From NCBI GenBank assembly GCA_038106185.1, contig JAYODE010000004.1, forward strand, positions 87,146-151,145: 64,000 nt of DNA, given 5' to 3'. The notes below the pieces were generated by a model. That model searched no databases. It worked only from the letters and a program-made list of their open reading frames with translations, and was not told where the DNA came from. The position numbers and the translations under genes were made by a program. Of this stretch, positions 1-9,273 are shown piece by piece. Positions within the stretch are counted from its first letter, which is position 1. The number at the start of each line of letters is the position of its first letter. The DNA comes from UBA4582 sp038106185. Its GTDB lineage: Bacteria; Pseudomonadota; Gammaproteobacteria; Pseudomonadales; Azotimanducaceae.

Positions 1-546
1 CGGCGTTATGGCTAATCGTACTCGAATAGTATCACCCGGATCCTTGTCCATCACCGTCGTGTAGGTTTGCTCCTGGTACTGGTAGCGAACCTCATAGCCC
101 ACCACCCGCTGCTCGCTGTGAGAGTCCTGATACACTCGACAGCGCTCTTCACTACCATAGCGCCGACCTGCTGCAGGCTGGTCGTCCGAGCTTGCGATCG
201 CATTGCCAAGAGTTGCGCCCAACACCGCGCCAACCACGGCGCCAACCCGCTTGTTGGATTTCTTGTGACCAACAGCATTACCGATGGCGCCCCCCAGTAC
301 GCCACCCATAACTGTACCCACCGCATTATTCCTTCGCTTATCTTGTTCCTCATAGACAACCTGCTCCTGCCAGCACTCTTCTCGCGGAGTCGAAACAGTG
401 ATCGTCTTCAGTATTGGTTCAACGGCAAGCACTGGCGCATAGTCATAACTGACATTGGGAGCCGCCACTTCCGCCGCTTTAACCGGACCCGTCAGCACGA
501 AGGTTGCAAGGACGGCAATAGCAGTATGCGTAAATATTGTTTTCAT
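1..546 (-). CDS. glycine-zipper 2TM envelope protein (partial, runs off left edge)
   Basis: Reading from an ATG at 546 toward position 1 gives 182 codons with no stop, so the 3' end lies outside the window. A signal peptide is visible (MKTIFTHTAIAVLATFVLTG, cleavage probably near residue 24-25). Residues about 77-116 form two Gly/Ala-rich segments with GxxxG spacing (GGVLGGAIGNAVG and VGAVVGAVLG), the glycine-zipper 2TM (Rick_17kDa_Anti-like) pattern found in outer-membrane or periplasmic proteins of unknown precise role. Two cysteines (about C58 and C136) flank the zipper. The C-terminal part is rich in Tyr/Gln/Arg. Function beyond envelope association is not known for the family. Confidence 0.8.
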   Translation of the reverse strand, partial: MKTIFTHTAIAVLATFVLTGPVKAAEVAAPNVSYDYAPVLAVEPILKTITVSTPREECWQEQVVYEEQDKRRNNAVGTVMGGVLGGAIGNAVGHKKSNKRVGAVVGAVLGATLGNAIASSDDQPAAGRRYGSEERCRVYQDSHSEQRVVGYEVRYQYQEQTYTTVMDKDPGDTIRVRLAITP

Positions 547-596
547 TGTATGCGCCTTTTAGGTAGCTGAATGTAAAGTTCAGCGTAACTGTATTT

Positions 597-649
597 GCCT
601 GAATGCCAGCTGAACAATTCAGATCAACCGATTCAGTTGGCATTCAGGC
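597..649. repeat. long inverted repeat (18-bp arms, 17-nt loop)
   Basis: The arms 597-614 and 632-649 are reverse complements at 17 of 18 positions (the exception can pair as G-U in RNA). The palindrome lies between the end of dinG and the start of the glycine-zipper gene. No T-run follows on either strand, so it is not a standard intrinsic terminator. It could be a REP-like element, an attenuator-type hairpin in the leader of the downstream gene, or a processing signal. Confidence 0.75.
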
Positions 650-666
650 GGAATCTCCTAGTGACT

Positions 667-2775
667 TCAGCTGATCTCGCGCCGAAACGGCGGCAAGGCA
701 TTGAGCAGAAGCTGACCATAACGCTGAGTCACAAGACGGCGATCCAGAATCGATATGATGCCAGTGTCAGACTCGGTACGCAGTAATCGCCCACAGGCCT
801 GAACCATGCGTAGCGCGGCATCAGGGACCATGATCTCCTGAAATGCATTACCCCCTCGAGCCTCAATCCATTCGCTCAGGGTTGCGCCCACCGGGTCATC
901 AGGCACAGCAAAGGGAATCTTGACGATGACCACATGCTCACAGTAAGCACCTGGCAAGTCTATGCCTTCGGCAAAACTCGCCAGCCCAAAAATGATACTC
1001 GACTGGCCCGCATCAATTCGTCGTTTTTGGGTCGCAACGATTTCACTCTTTGACAGGTCGCCTTGCACCAGCAATTTTTCCTGAAGCTCAGTGGAGAGGG
1101 CATCCCTGACTCGAAACATCTGGCGCCAAGACGCAAACAACACCAATCCGCCTCGAACATCGGCTAACAGCTTCGGCAAAAGGCCAGCAACCTCCTCGTT
1201 ATGCGCTTCAGCCTGCCGCGGGTCACTGACCATTCTAGGAACTTGTAGCAGAGCCTGCTGGGCATAGCGAAATGGACTTGCCAAGGCTCGAAATCGGTTT
1301 TCGGAATGGATGCCGGCTCGCCGCTGAAAGCGCTCGAAGTCGCCAGCGACAGCCAGGGTTGCGGAGGTCAGCACAGCACCAAAACAGCGAGACCAAAGCA
1401 GATCATTCAGTGTCTCGTGCACCGAAACCGGGCTGGCACTGATTTGAATTTCATCGTTGTCACGAAAACTGATCCAACGAGCTGTCGGGGGCTGACCTAA
1501 AGTGTCGAGTACCATGAAGTTTTGCCAGAGCCCCATGCCACCCGAAAGACGCGCATTCGCAGCGGCAATCATTGGCAGCCAGTTTTCTAACTGCTCCTGT
1601 AAAGGATCACCGTCGGTCATTCGATCTTCAATTGCGGACTGAATGAGCTGAGTCTGGCTGTTCAGACGTTGCATCGCTTGGTACACAGTTTCACTGATCG
1701 CCACCAGTGCAGGGTCTGCTTGCCCACCCGTAAACCGATAGCGGCGCTCTCGTTCATCGCCCTCTGCGAACTCTCGGAGAGGTTCCACCAGATTGATAAC
1801 GGCTTGCAATTGTTCCACCAGGTACGAGACAGATTGCTCCAACTGGCTGAGATTGCGCGGCAAACCAGCGATCTCGCCCAGTTCCGACGTCATCTTTTGC
1901 AGCGCGTCCGGTTGCTGTTCGAGCCAGGCCTGGGTGGAACGTAGCAGCTGAAAATTAGAAAAGTGATTGATAGCCTTATCGGGCAAGTGATGGCCTTCAT
2001 CAAAAATATAGATGGTATCCTCGGGCGGTGGCAATACCGCTCCACCGCCCATCATCAGGTCAGCCAATACCAAATCGTGATTTGTCACGATACAGTCGAC
2101 TCGATGAATCTGCTCTCGAGCCCGATAGAAAAAACAATTCTCGTAGTGGGAGCACTTGCGTCCGGTACAGGTCACATGATCTGTACTCACTGGAAACCAG
2201 GCGCTATTTTCAAGCTCCGTAGTCCAGCTGTCACGCTCACCGTCCCAGTCGCCACGACCCAGCCGCGCCAGCATTTCCTCGTACAGGGCCTGATGGGAAG
2301 TATCCAGCGCTAGCACCTCATCTTCATAGAAGGCCAGGCTATGATTATTGGATCCCACTGCCAGTAGTGCCTGATCAAGACGAGCCAGGCACAGATAGCG
2401 GCGCCGGCCCTTGGCCAACGCGAAGCTGAAGTCGAGACCGGAATGCTGGCGAATATCAGGCAAATCCAACAGAACAATCTGTTCCTGAAGCGCGACGGTC
2501 GCCGTCGCTATCACCAGGCGTTTTCCCAGCGCCTTGGCGATTGGCAAGGCAGCGATCGCGTAGGCTACCGTCTTACCCGTACCGGTTCCGGCCTCGACCA
2601 CACAGATCGGATTTGACGAAATTCGGTCGCCCTCGTCATCCGTTTCTATACTACCGAGCGTGTTGGCGATATCGGCGATCATTTGCCGCTGGCAGTGGCG
2701 GGAGGTATAGCCTTTCTCCTCGAGTAGCCTCGAATAAGCCATCTGGATCTGGGATTTTAATTCAGCACTGATCAT
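667..2775 (-). CDS. dinG: DinG-type ATP-dependent DNA helicase
   Basis: 702 aa, close to the usual DinG length (about 715). This is a superfamily 2, XPD-like 5'-3' helicase with an Fe-S cluster that unwinds D-loops, R-loops and G-quadruplexes. Walker A EAGTGTGKT is at residues 61-69 and the DEGH Walker B box at 259-262. Four cysteines fit the 4Fe-4S ligands (C129, C203, C208, C214). Further on are the TSATL motif and the C-terminal QACGRLLR arginine-finger box (motif VI). The ATG at 2775 is the first in frame. I found no LexA-type CTGT-N8-ACAG box upstream, so SOS control, known in E. coli, is not supported here. Confidence 0.93.
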   Translation of the reverse strand: MISAELKSQIQMAYSRLLEEKGYTSRHCQRQMIADIANTLGSIETDDEGDRISSNPICVVEAGTGTGKTVAYAIAALPIAKALGKRLVIATATVALQEQIVLLDLPDIRQHSGLDFSFALAKGRRRYLCLARLDQALLAVGSNNHSLAFYEDEVLALDTSHQALYEEMLARLGRGDWDGERDSWTTELENSAWFPVSTDHVTCTGRKCSHYENCFFYRAREQIHRVDCIVTNHDLVLADLMMGGGAVLPPPEDTIYIFDEGHHLPDKAINHFSNFQLLRSTQAWLEQQPDALQKMTSELGEIAGLPRNLSQLEQSVSYLVEQLQAVINLVEPLREFAEGDERERRYRFTGGQADPALVAISETVYQAMQRLNSQTQLIQSAIEDRMTDGDPLQEQLENWLPMIAAANARLSGGMGLWQNFMVLDTLGQPPTARWISFRDNDEIQISASPVSVHETLNDLLWSRCFGAVLTSATLAVAGDFERFQRRAGIHSENRFRALASPFRYAQQALLQVPRMVSDPRQAEAHNEEVAGLLPKLLADVRGGLVLFASWRQMFRVRDALSTELQEKLLVQGDLSKSEIVATQKRRIDAGQSSIIFGLASFAEGIDLPGAYCEHVVIVKIPFAVPDDPVGATLSEWIEARGGNAFQEIMVPDAALRMVQACGRLLRTESDTGIISILDRRLVTQRYGQLLLNALPPFRREIS

Positions 2776-2836
2776 TGACGGCAGCTACCTGCATTGCGCA
2801 TCATCCGAACTTCACACATTCTAGCGATGACAGGCA

Positions 2837-4036
2837 GTGTTTATGAAAACCGAGATCATAACATTCAAGCTAAGGAGTAAATACCATCCGTTGTGGCTCC
2901 TGGCTGGCCTCATGAGTACTCTCGCGCAAGGCGCAGAGCCACTGCCATTGGCTAAATTAAATATGCCTGAGGGCTTCAGCATCTCGATCTACGCTGAAGT
3001 ACCAAATCCTCGACAGATGGCAATGGGTGATGACGGTGTCATCTACGTCGGCAGTTTGCGGGCCGGCAAGGTTCATGCCGTGCGGGATCTTGATGGCGAT
3101 GCCAAAGCCGATCAGGTCACATTGATCGCCGAGGGTCTCAGCTTACCTTCAGGAATAGCCTATCGAGACGGCGATCTTTATGTTGGTGCCATCAACGAAA
3201 TTTTGGTTTATCGCGATATCCAACAGCTGCTCGACAAAAACCCTACCGAAGCGCCGGCTGTCAAAGAGGTACTGACTGCTGCGCTGCCAACGGATCGTCA
3301 TCATGGCTGGAAATATTTGGAATTTGGTCCAGACGGCTACCTCTACATCCCTGTCGGCGCACCTTGCAATATTTGTGAACCGAAAGCGCCCTATGCCTCT
3401 ATCCAGCGCATGAAGGTTGACGCCGGCCCGGCCTTGCCAGAGCCGTTTGTTGAGGGCGTTCGTAATTCAGTCGGGTTCGACTGGCATCCGGATACCGGAG
3501 AGCTTTGGTTTACAGACAATGGCCGAGACTTGCTTGGCGATGACTCACCACCTTGCGAGCTGAACCGGGTCAGCCAGGCAGGCCAGCACTTTGGCTATCC
3601 CTTTTTTCATGGACACAGCCTGCCAGACCCCGAATTCAGCGTTGGCCGGTCAGCCGCCGATTACGTCGAGCCAGCACTGGCGCTTGACCCGCATGTTGCA
3701 CCTCTGGGTATGATGTTTTATACCGGCACCCTGCTGCCGCCCAGGTACCATAAACAAATCCTGATTCCGGAGCATGGCTCCTGGAATCGAACGCCGACCG
3801 CCGGGCACACTGGCCACCGCATCACTGTCGCCCGAATCGACGAGCAGGGTCTGATGCATTATGAGGTATTGGTGGATGGCTGGCTGCAAGATAATGTCGC
3901 TTGGGGCAGACCGGCTGACCTACTGCAGCTGCAAGACGGCAGCGTGCTGATCTCAGATGACACTGCCAATGTCATCTACCGGCTCAGCTATACTCAGCCG
4001 CAGCAGGCAGAATATGGCGCTGGATCGCCGCACTAG
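2837..4036 (+). CDS. secreted PQQ-dependent sugar (glucose/sorbosone) dehydrogenase-like beta-propeller
   Basis: About 399 aa. The frame opens at a GTG (2837), with an ATG six bases later (2843) that is an equally good start. A signal peptide ends near ...STLAQGA. The rest is a six-bladed propeller of the sorbosone/soluble glucose dehydrogenase type, with family hallmarks DRHHGWKYLEFGPDGYLYIP, VEGVRNSVGFDWHP and WFTDNGRDLLGD, where the His and Asn/Arg residues line the quinone pocket in characterised members. It would oxidise sugars or aldehydes in the periplasm using PQQ. No PQQ synthesis genes are in the window, so cofactor use and substrate are inferred. It is monocistronic, between divergent dinG and htpX. 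Confidence 0.8.
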   Translation: MFMKTEIITFKLRSKYHPLWLLAGLMSTLAQGAEPLPLAKLNMPEGFSISIYAEVPNPRQMAMGDDGVIYVGSLRAGKVHAVRDLDGDAKADQVTLIAEGLSLPSGIAYRDGDLYVGAINEILVYRDIQQLLDKNPTEAPAVKEVLTAALPTDRHHGWKYLEFGPDGYLYIPVGAPCNICEPKAPYASIQRMKVDAGPALPEPFVEGVRNSVGFDWHPDTGELWFTDNGRDLLGDDSPPCELNRVSQAGQHFGYPFFHGHSLPDPEFSVGRSAADYVEPALALDPHVAPLGMMFYTGTLLPPRYHKQILIPEHGSWNRTPTAGHTGHRITVARIDEQGLMHYEVLVDGWLQDNVAWGRPADLLQLQDGSVLISDDTANVIYRLSYTQPQQAEYGAGSPH

Positions 4037-4088
4037 CGCCAGCAAAGACGAGGATCAAGCGCACCAGTAAAAGATCTTTTCGCTGGGT

Positions 4089-4117
4089 CTTGAAAATCTC
4101 TCTTGATCACACATAAA
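4089..4117 (+). promoter_or_regulatory. possible sigma-32-type promoter of htpX
   Basis: CTTGAAA at 4089-4095 matches the heat-shock -35 consensus exactly. A weak -10 candidate (CACACATAAA, 4108-4117) follows at suitable spacing but matches CCCCATNT only partly. It lies about 30 bases before the htpX start. E. coli htpX is a heat-shock/envelope-stress gene. The assignment rests on one good half-site. A perfect 12-bp palindrome (AAAAGATCTTTT) lies just upstream at 4069-4080. Confidence 0.4.
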
Positions 4118-4148
4118 GTGCCTAACTGAATTCTAGAGCACAAAGCTT

Positions 4149-5036
4149 ATGCTGCGTATCCTCCTTTTCCTGGCGACAAACTTTGCGGTTTTAATGCTGA
4201 TCAGCATTGTCTTTAAGGTCTTCGGCATTGAGGGTTTGTTACAAAACAATGGCGTAGACCTGAACTATTCTGCGCTGTTGCTGATGTCAGCAATCATAGG
4301 CTTTGGCGGTGCTTTTATTTCCCTGGCACTCTCCAAATGGACGGCCAAACACGCCATGGGTGTTCGTATCATAGAGCAACCCAGGAATCATAAAGAAGCC
4401 TGGCTTCTCAACACAGTCCATGCCCAGGCCGCCGCCGTCGGTATTAGCGCCCCAGAGGTCGGAATATTCGATGCGTCAGAGGCCAATGCCTTCGCGACCG
4501 GTATGAACCGCAATAATGCCTTGGTGGCCGTCAGCACAGGGCTCCTCAAGCAGATGAATGAGCGTGAGGTAGAAGCGGTTTTAGGCCATGAGGTCAGCCA
4601 CATCAGCAATGGTGACATGGTCACCCTGGGCCTGATACAAGGGGTCGTTAATACCTTCGTGATCTTTTTCGCAAGAATTGTCGGTTACTTTGTTGACCGG
4701 GTTATTCTCAAGAATGAACGAGAGCTGGGTATAGGTTACTACGTGACCTCCATAATCGCCCAAATTTTTCTGTCTTTACTGGCGACCATGATCGTGATGT
4801 GGTTCTCGCGGCACCGAGAGTATCGGGCCGACGCCGGCGGCGCGCAGCTGGCGGGCCGGGACAACATGATTGCGGCCCTCAAAAGGTTACAGGCCGGTGC
4901 TTCGTCCCATGATCTGCCAGGAGAGATGGCAACGCTGGGGATTGACGGTCGCAAGGCGCTCGGTCTGACTCGACTGTTTCTGAGCCATCCACCCCTTGAG
5001 GAACGTATCGCTAGTCTGCAACAGCGTCAGATTTAG
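4149..5036 (+). CDS. htpX: membrane zinc metalloprotease HtpX
   Basis: 295 aa (E. coli HtpX 293). This M48 endopeptidase of the inner membrane degrades misfolded membrane proteins alongside FtsH. Two N-terminal membrane segments (about residues 3-25 and 40-62) precede the catalytic domain. The zinc motif HEVSH is at 147-151 and the third ligand Glu in HREYRAD is about E224. Two further hydrophobic stretches lie between them (about 160-185 and 198-220), as in the family. The 3' end overlaps the convergent MFS gene by 26 bases. A heat-shock-like promoter is possible upstream. Confidence 0.95.
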   Translation: MLRILLFLATNFAVLMLISIVFKVFGIEGLLQNNGVDLNYSALLLMSAIIGFGGAFISLALSKWTAKHAMGVRIIEQPRNHKEAWLLNTVHAQAAAVGISAPEVGIFDASEANAFATGMNRNNALVAVSTGLLKQMNEREVEAVLGHEVSHISNGDMVTLGLIQGVVNTFVIFFARIVGYFVDRVILKNERELGIGYYVTSIIAQIFLSLLATMIVMWFSRHREYRADAGGAQLAGRDNMIAALKRLQAGASSHDLPGEMATLGIDGRKALGLTRLFLSHPPLEERIASLQQRQI

Positions 5037-6270
5037 CCTCTTTTCGCGGTTGATCGCTGTCTTCAGCAATCAATTCAACAATCTCCAATGAGGTATTTCT
5101 TACGCCGACAAAGGGTTCAAAATGTTCACGCGTGACACCGTGAAATTGAATACGAAAGAGGGTCCAGCACATCAGAAGGGCCAACGCCACGGCAGATACG
5201 ATAAATAACGCCTGGCTCGAGTAGCCGATCAAGAAAGCGACAATGACTGGGCCAAATACAGAGCCGGCGCTATTCATCATGAGCACGCCACTGGCGATCT
5301 CCATCAGGGATAAACTGGTATTGTCATTTGCATGTGCCAAACAGAGGGAATACAAAGGAAACGTCATGCCTCCAAAAAGAAACATAGTGACATAAATAAG
5401 GATCACACTCGGACTCCAACCCAAAAATAACGCCGCCAGCAAGCAGGTCACCAGCCCCATGAACGCCAGGCCGGCAATCACATAGCGCCGGTCGATTCGA
5501 TCAGACAGGCGCCCAACTGGATACTGAAAAACGGTACCGCCCAGTATCGTCACCGCCATAAAAATACCGATTTGCTCCTTATCAAGACCATTGGCGCTGG
5601 CAACGACGGGGCCAAGTGCCCAAAAGCCACCAGTCACCAATCCACCAAAGAAAGCTCCCACCATCGCAACCTGAGATGCAGCGATTACGCGAGCAAGCCG
5701 AAACTTGACGGCAGGAATTGGGCCCGGCAACGAACTGGACGTCAAACCAATGGGTACGACTCCCAGGACAAGCAGTGCCGCGGCCAGCATGAACAGCCCG
5801 GGGAAACCCAGATTAAAGCCAATAAACAACTGACCGACGCAAATCGAAGCCAGCGTAATTATGATATAAATCGATAGCACTCTGCCGCGATGTTCGATGG
5901 CAGTTTTCTCATTCAACCAGCTTTCTATAACCATATAGATACCGGCAAAGGCCCAACCTGAGACGGCTCTCGACAACATCCAGAACCAAAATTGATCAAT
6001 CAGTCCGATAAATAACAGGGCAGCCGTCGCGGCAGCGATCAACACGACAAAAACACGAATATGTCCGACCCTGGCGACCAGTCTCGGAATGGTGAGACAG
6101 CCAATCACAAATCCTATAAAGTAACTGGACCCTGTATAGCCAATCAGCTCAGGCGCCCAATCGAGGCTTACCGCATACAGCGGTACCAGCGTCAGCTGCA
6201 ATCCATGGCCAAGTAACAGTATCGCCACTGAAGCCAACAGCGCAGTTACTGATATCAATAAACTGGTCAT
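5011..6270 (-). CDS. MFS transporter, YcaD-like
   Basis: About 419 aa from the ATG at 6270 (MTSLLISVTALL). A GTG at 6330 would add 20 polar residues that are not typical of the family. Twelve hydrophobic segments are visible. The first half matches the YcaD subgroup: GSSYFIGFVIGCL after TM1-2 and IESWLNEKTAIEHRGRVLSIY in the loop after TM5. Substrate is unknown for this subgroup. The C-terminal tail (about 45 aa, acidic and charged) is cytoplasmic. The gene converges on htpX and its stop lies inside the htpX coding end, so the two transcripts are antisense at their 3' tips. Confidence 0.85.
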   Translation of the reverse strand: MTSLLISVTALLASVAILLLGHGLQLTLVPLYAVSLDWAPELIGYTGSSYFIGFVIGCLTIPRLVARVGHIRVFVVLIAAATAALLFIGLIDQFWFWMLSRAVSGWAFAGIYMVIESWLNEKTAIEHRGRVLSIYIIITLASICVGQLFIGFNLGFPGLFMLAAALLVLGVVPIGLTSSSLPGPIPAVKFRLARVIAASQVAMVGAFFGGLVTGGFWALGPVVASANGLDKEQIGIFMAVTILGGTVFQYPVGRLSDRIDRRYVIAGLAFMGLVTCLLAALFLGWSPSVILIYVTMFLFGGMTFPLYSLCLAHANDNTSLSLMEIASGVLMMNSAGSVFGPVIVAFLIGYSSQALFIVSAVALALLMCWTLFRIQFHGVTREHFEPFVGVRNTSLEIVELIAEDSDQPRKEAKSDAVAD

Positions 6271-6449
6271 ATCTGGTTCCGAAAGATGACAGGAAAACCG
6301 CCCGTACCGTCCGCGGTCGTCAAAGACCACATTATTCGCGGCGAATTATACTCATCGCTCACCTTTTGTCTGCCTCGATTCAATAAACGGTTTCTCCCGT
6401 GCCCCAAGTTGTAGTAGCCTGCTGACCCGCATCTCGAACCACAGCCCCA

Positions 6450-7742
6450 ATGTCGCATATCGACTCCTATTACAGCCGCACGACTACTGAGCTTTCGCCG
6501 ATTGAGACGCTGCACAGTCATGTGGACACCCAGGTCTGTGTCATAGGTGGCGGCTTGGCCGGTATCTCCACAGCGCTGGGTTTGGCAGAACGCGGCATCA
6601 GCTGTGTTCTACTGGAGGCCGAGCGCGTCGGCTGGGGAGCCTCTGGTCGCAACGGCGGCTTTATCTCCTGCGGCTTCTCCAAGAATCCTCTCGCGCTGGC
6701 ACGCAAACTTGGCAATGCCAAGGCGCGGCAGCTTTACGACTTAACCCGTCAGGCCTATGCGCTGATCGAACAAAGAATCAAGGGGCACGAGTCGAGCATC
6801 AAGGAACCCGGGGTTGGCCGGATAACGGCTTCCTGGTTTAATCATGAAGCCGGTGTGCGGCGCTACGTCGAGCAAATGAATCAATTGTTTGAAACCAATT
6901 TGGCGTTCTGGCCACAGGAACAAATACGTGCTGCTTACCTGACGGATCGCTACTTCGACGGCTACTTTCAGCCCCAGTCTATGTGCCTTCATTCGCTGAA
7001 CTATGCCTTGCATACAGCCGAATTGGCGCGGGCGCTGGGTGCCAGAATTTACGAAGGGAGCCGAGCAGAGCAAGTCTTGCAAACAGCCGGTAAAGACCAC
7101 CGCTGGCAAATCAAAACGGCCTATGGCTGCGTCAATGCGCAACACGTGGTCTACGCTTGCAGTGCTTATATCGACGATTTGCAGGCTAAACTCAGTGCCG
7201 CTACGCTGCCGGTTGCTACTTATGTGTTGTTGACCGAGCCTCTTGGAGACCGCCTGGAGACAGCTATTCGAGCCCCCTATGGGGTCGCCGACAATCGATT
7301 TTCATCCAACTACTACCGTGTGGTCGAAGACAAACGTCTACTCTGGGGCGGTCGAGTCTCTATGTTCCAGCCGTCTCAGATAAGACTCAAGGCCATCATG
7401 CTGAACGATCTCTTGTCAGTTTATCCACAGCTTCGCGGCATTCGTGGAGAAGTCGCCTGGGGCGGCTACATGGGCTATTCGAGCCATCGAATGCCGCAGC
7501 TGGGACAGTTGCGCGGCGGTGAGTGGTATTGTCAGGGTTTTGGCGGGCACGGCATGGTGACCACGACCATGGGCGGCGAGCTCATCGCCGCCGGTATTGC
7601 TTCAGAGGATGATCAATATGCTCTATTCAGCGATTTTGGCCTGAACTACGTGGGAAAACCCTTTGGCCCCGTTATCGCGCAGCTGGCCTACTGGTCCTTC
7701 CAGCTTCAGGATGCGCTTCAGGCTAGTTGGAGGAATCGGTAA
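6450..7742 (+). CDS. FAD-dependent amine oxidoreductase, PuuB/OrdL-like (DAO family)
   Basis: 430 aa. An N-terminal dinucleotide-binding motif CVIGGGLAGIS (residues 30-40) is followed by the ATG-like box GWGASGRNGGF, typical of gamma-glutamylputrescine oxidase PuuB and related FAD enzymes. The C-terminal FAD contact region reads GFGGHGMVTTTMGGELIA. Such enzymes oxidise a secondary or primary amine to an aldehyde with H2O2 release. No puuACD homologues are adjacent, so the polyamine substrate is only an inference. It is divergent from the MFS gene, with about 180 bases shared upstream. Confidence 0.82.
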   Translation: MSHIDSYYSRTTTELSPIETLHSHVDTQVCVIGGGLAGISTALGLAERGISCVLLEAERVGWGASGRNGGFISCGFSKNPLALARKLGNAKARQLYDLTRQAYALIEQRIKGHESSIKEPGVGRITASWFNHEAGVRRYVEQMNQLFETNLAFWPQEQIRAAYLTDRYFDGYFQPQSMCLHSLNYALHTAELARALGARIYEGSRAEQVLQTAGKDHRWQIKTAYGCVNAQHVVYACSAYIDDLQAKLSAATLPVATYVLLTEPLGDRLETAIRAPYGVADNRFSSNYYRVVEDKRLLWGGRVSMFQPSQIRLKAIMLNDLLSVYPQLRGIRGEVAWGGYMGYSSHRMPQLGQLRGGEWYCQGFGGHGMVTTTMGGELIAAGIASEDDQYALFSDFGLNYVGKPFGPVIAQLAYWSFQLQDALQASWRNR

Positions 7743-7761
7743 TCTCACACAACCAGGGGTT

Positions 7762-9273
7762 CTAGAGAGAGACTCGACGCACCTCAGCGCCTCGACCAAA
7801 CACTTGGATCGCAATCAATAAAACCACGAGTCCACTCAGGCCAGCGAGCACCGAATTCAGCACTCCTGCGACAATGAAGCTGAAAAAGGCAATAGTCCCA
7901 ACCAGCAGCGCATAATAAAATTGGGTCGATACGTGATCAATGTGTGGGCAATTTGCGCCTATCGAAGCGAGCACAGTAGTGTCAGAGATGGGTGACGTAT
8001 GGTCGCCGAATAAGCCACCACTAAGAACAGCACCTATCGTTAAGTAGAGCGAGGCATCCACCGCTACAGCCATGGGGATCGCCAGACTCATTAAAATAGC
8101 GAAGGTTCCCCACGAGGAACCGGTAGCGGTGGAAATCACCGCACCCAAGAGGAAGACAATAGCCGGAAGAAAAGCCGGGTTGACGCTTTGACCAACAAGC
8201 ACAGACAAAGTCTGCGCCGTACCCAGATCCTTAATGACAGAGCTTAGCGACCAAGCGAGGATCAGCAGTATGACCACAAAGACCATGCTCTCGGCACCTT
8301 TGATGAAGTTACCCAACGAATCATCAAAACTGACCTGCTGATAACGGTACATCAGGCCCGCACTGGCAAGCGCCGCAGCGACATACGCAATCGTCATAGT
8401 CGAGCGCACATGAACACTACTGAGATCGTCCTGCTGGGCAAAGTAACCAAGCAGGACTGCAATGGTGCCAAGCAATAACGCCAGCGGGACTACAAAAAGA
8501 CTGAGCGGCGTTGGCCCTGTTGCCTCTGTTGATCTGCTGGCGTCGAGTCGCGCTTCTAGAGGGGCCTCAGCCAGATGAGCCTGAGCCTGAAATTTCTGCT
8601 GCGCCCTCGCCATTGGACCGAAGTCTCGACCGCTGAGAATAAAAAACGGCACAGCCAGAAGCGTAAAAATCGCATAAAACTGATAGGGGAGAACATTTAA
8701 CAAGACGGTCAGCGCAGGCTCAGTCAGTCCGGCATCGACATAAGCCTGATCAATCAGACCCATGATATAGGCGCCCCAGCCAATGAAGGGCATCAGAATA
8801 CAAACCGGGGATGCGGTTGAGTCAAGAATATAGGCGAGCTTTTCTCGACAAATTTTCAGTTCAGAAAAGATTGGGCGAAACAGCGGCCCTATGATCAAGG
8901 CGTTTCCGGAATCCGTAAAGAAGATTAATATTCCGGATATCCAGGTAGAAATTTGCGCCTTTGCACCATTAGATATGAACCGCGTCATACCTCTGGCAAA
9001 TGCCTTGGCGCCACCAGAAACCTCCAGCAATTTAATAAAACCGCCAATCGCCATCATGGTGAAGATGATTTGGATATTTGACGGCACGCTGATTTGAACA
9101 AAAATGCGGGTCTCAATCATATCCAGAGCCGCTAGAAAAGGATTATAGCGAGTCAGTATCATAGACCCGACGAACACACCCAGCGCCAGGGAGAAAAGAA
9201 TGTTACGGGTCCATATCGCCAGGAGAACAGTAAGTATCGGCGGTAATAGCGACAACAGCCCGTAGTCTGACAT
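7762..9273 (-). CDS. Na+/H+ antiporter, NhaC family
   Basis: 503 aa with about 11-13 hydrophobic segments. Family features include FTDSGNALIIGPLFRPI in the first half and GSSWGTFAILMSLAIPMA followed by LSGGLFGDHTSPISDTT in the second, the NhaC-type pattern with the conserved DHTSPISDT box. It would exchange Na+ (or an organic substrate such as lactate/malate, in some NhaC relatives) for protons across the inner membrane. The start ATG overlaps the stop of the upstream lipoprotein (TGATG), so translation is probably coupled to it. It is the last gene of the smc-zipA-ligA block. Confidence 0.87.
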   Translation of the reverse strand: MSDYGLLSLLPPILTVLLAIWTRNILFSLALGVFVGSMILTRYNPFLAALDMIETRIFVQISVPSNIQIIFTMMAIGGFIKLLEVSGGAKAFARGMTRFISNGAKAQISTWISGILIFFTDSGNALIIGPLFRPIFSELKICREKLAYILDSTASPVCILMPFIGWGAYIMGLIDQAYVDAGLTEPALTVLLNVLPYQFYAIFTLLAVPFFILSGRDFGPMARAQQKFQAQAHLAEAPLEARLDASRSTEATGPTPLSLFVVPLALLLGTIAVLLGYFAQQDDLSSVHVRSTMTIAYVAAALASAGLMYRYQQVSFDDSLGNFIKGAESMVFVVILLILAWSLSSVIKDLGTAQTLSVLVGQSVNPAFLPAIVFLLGAVISTATGSSWGTFAILMSLAIPMAVAVDASLYLTIGAVLSGGLFGDHTSPISDTTVLASIGANCPHIDHVSTQFYYALLVGTIAFFSFIVAGVLNSVLAGLSGLVVLLIAIQVFGRGAEVRRVSL

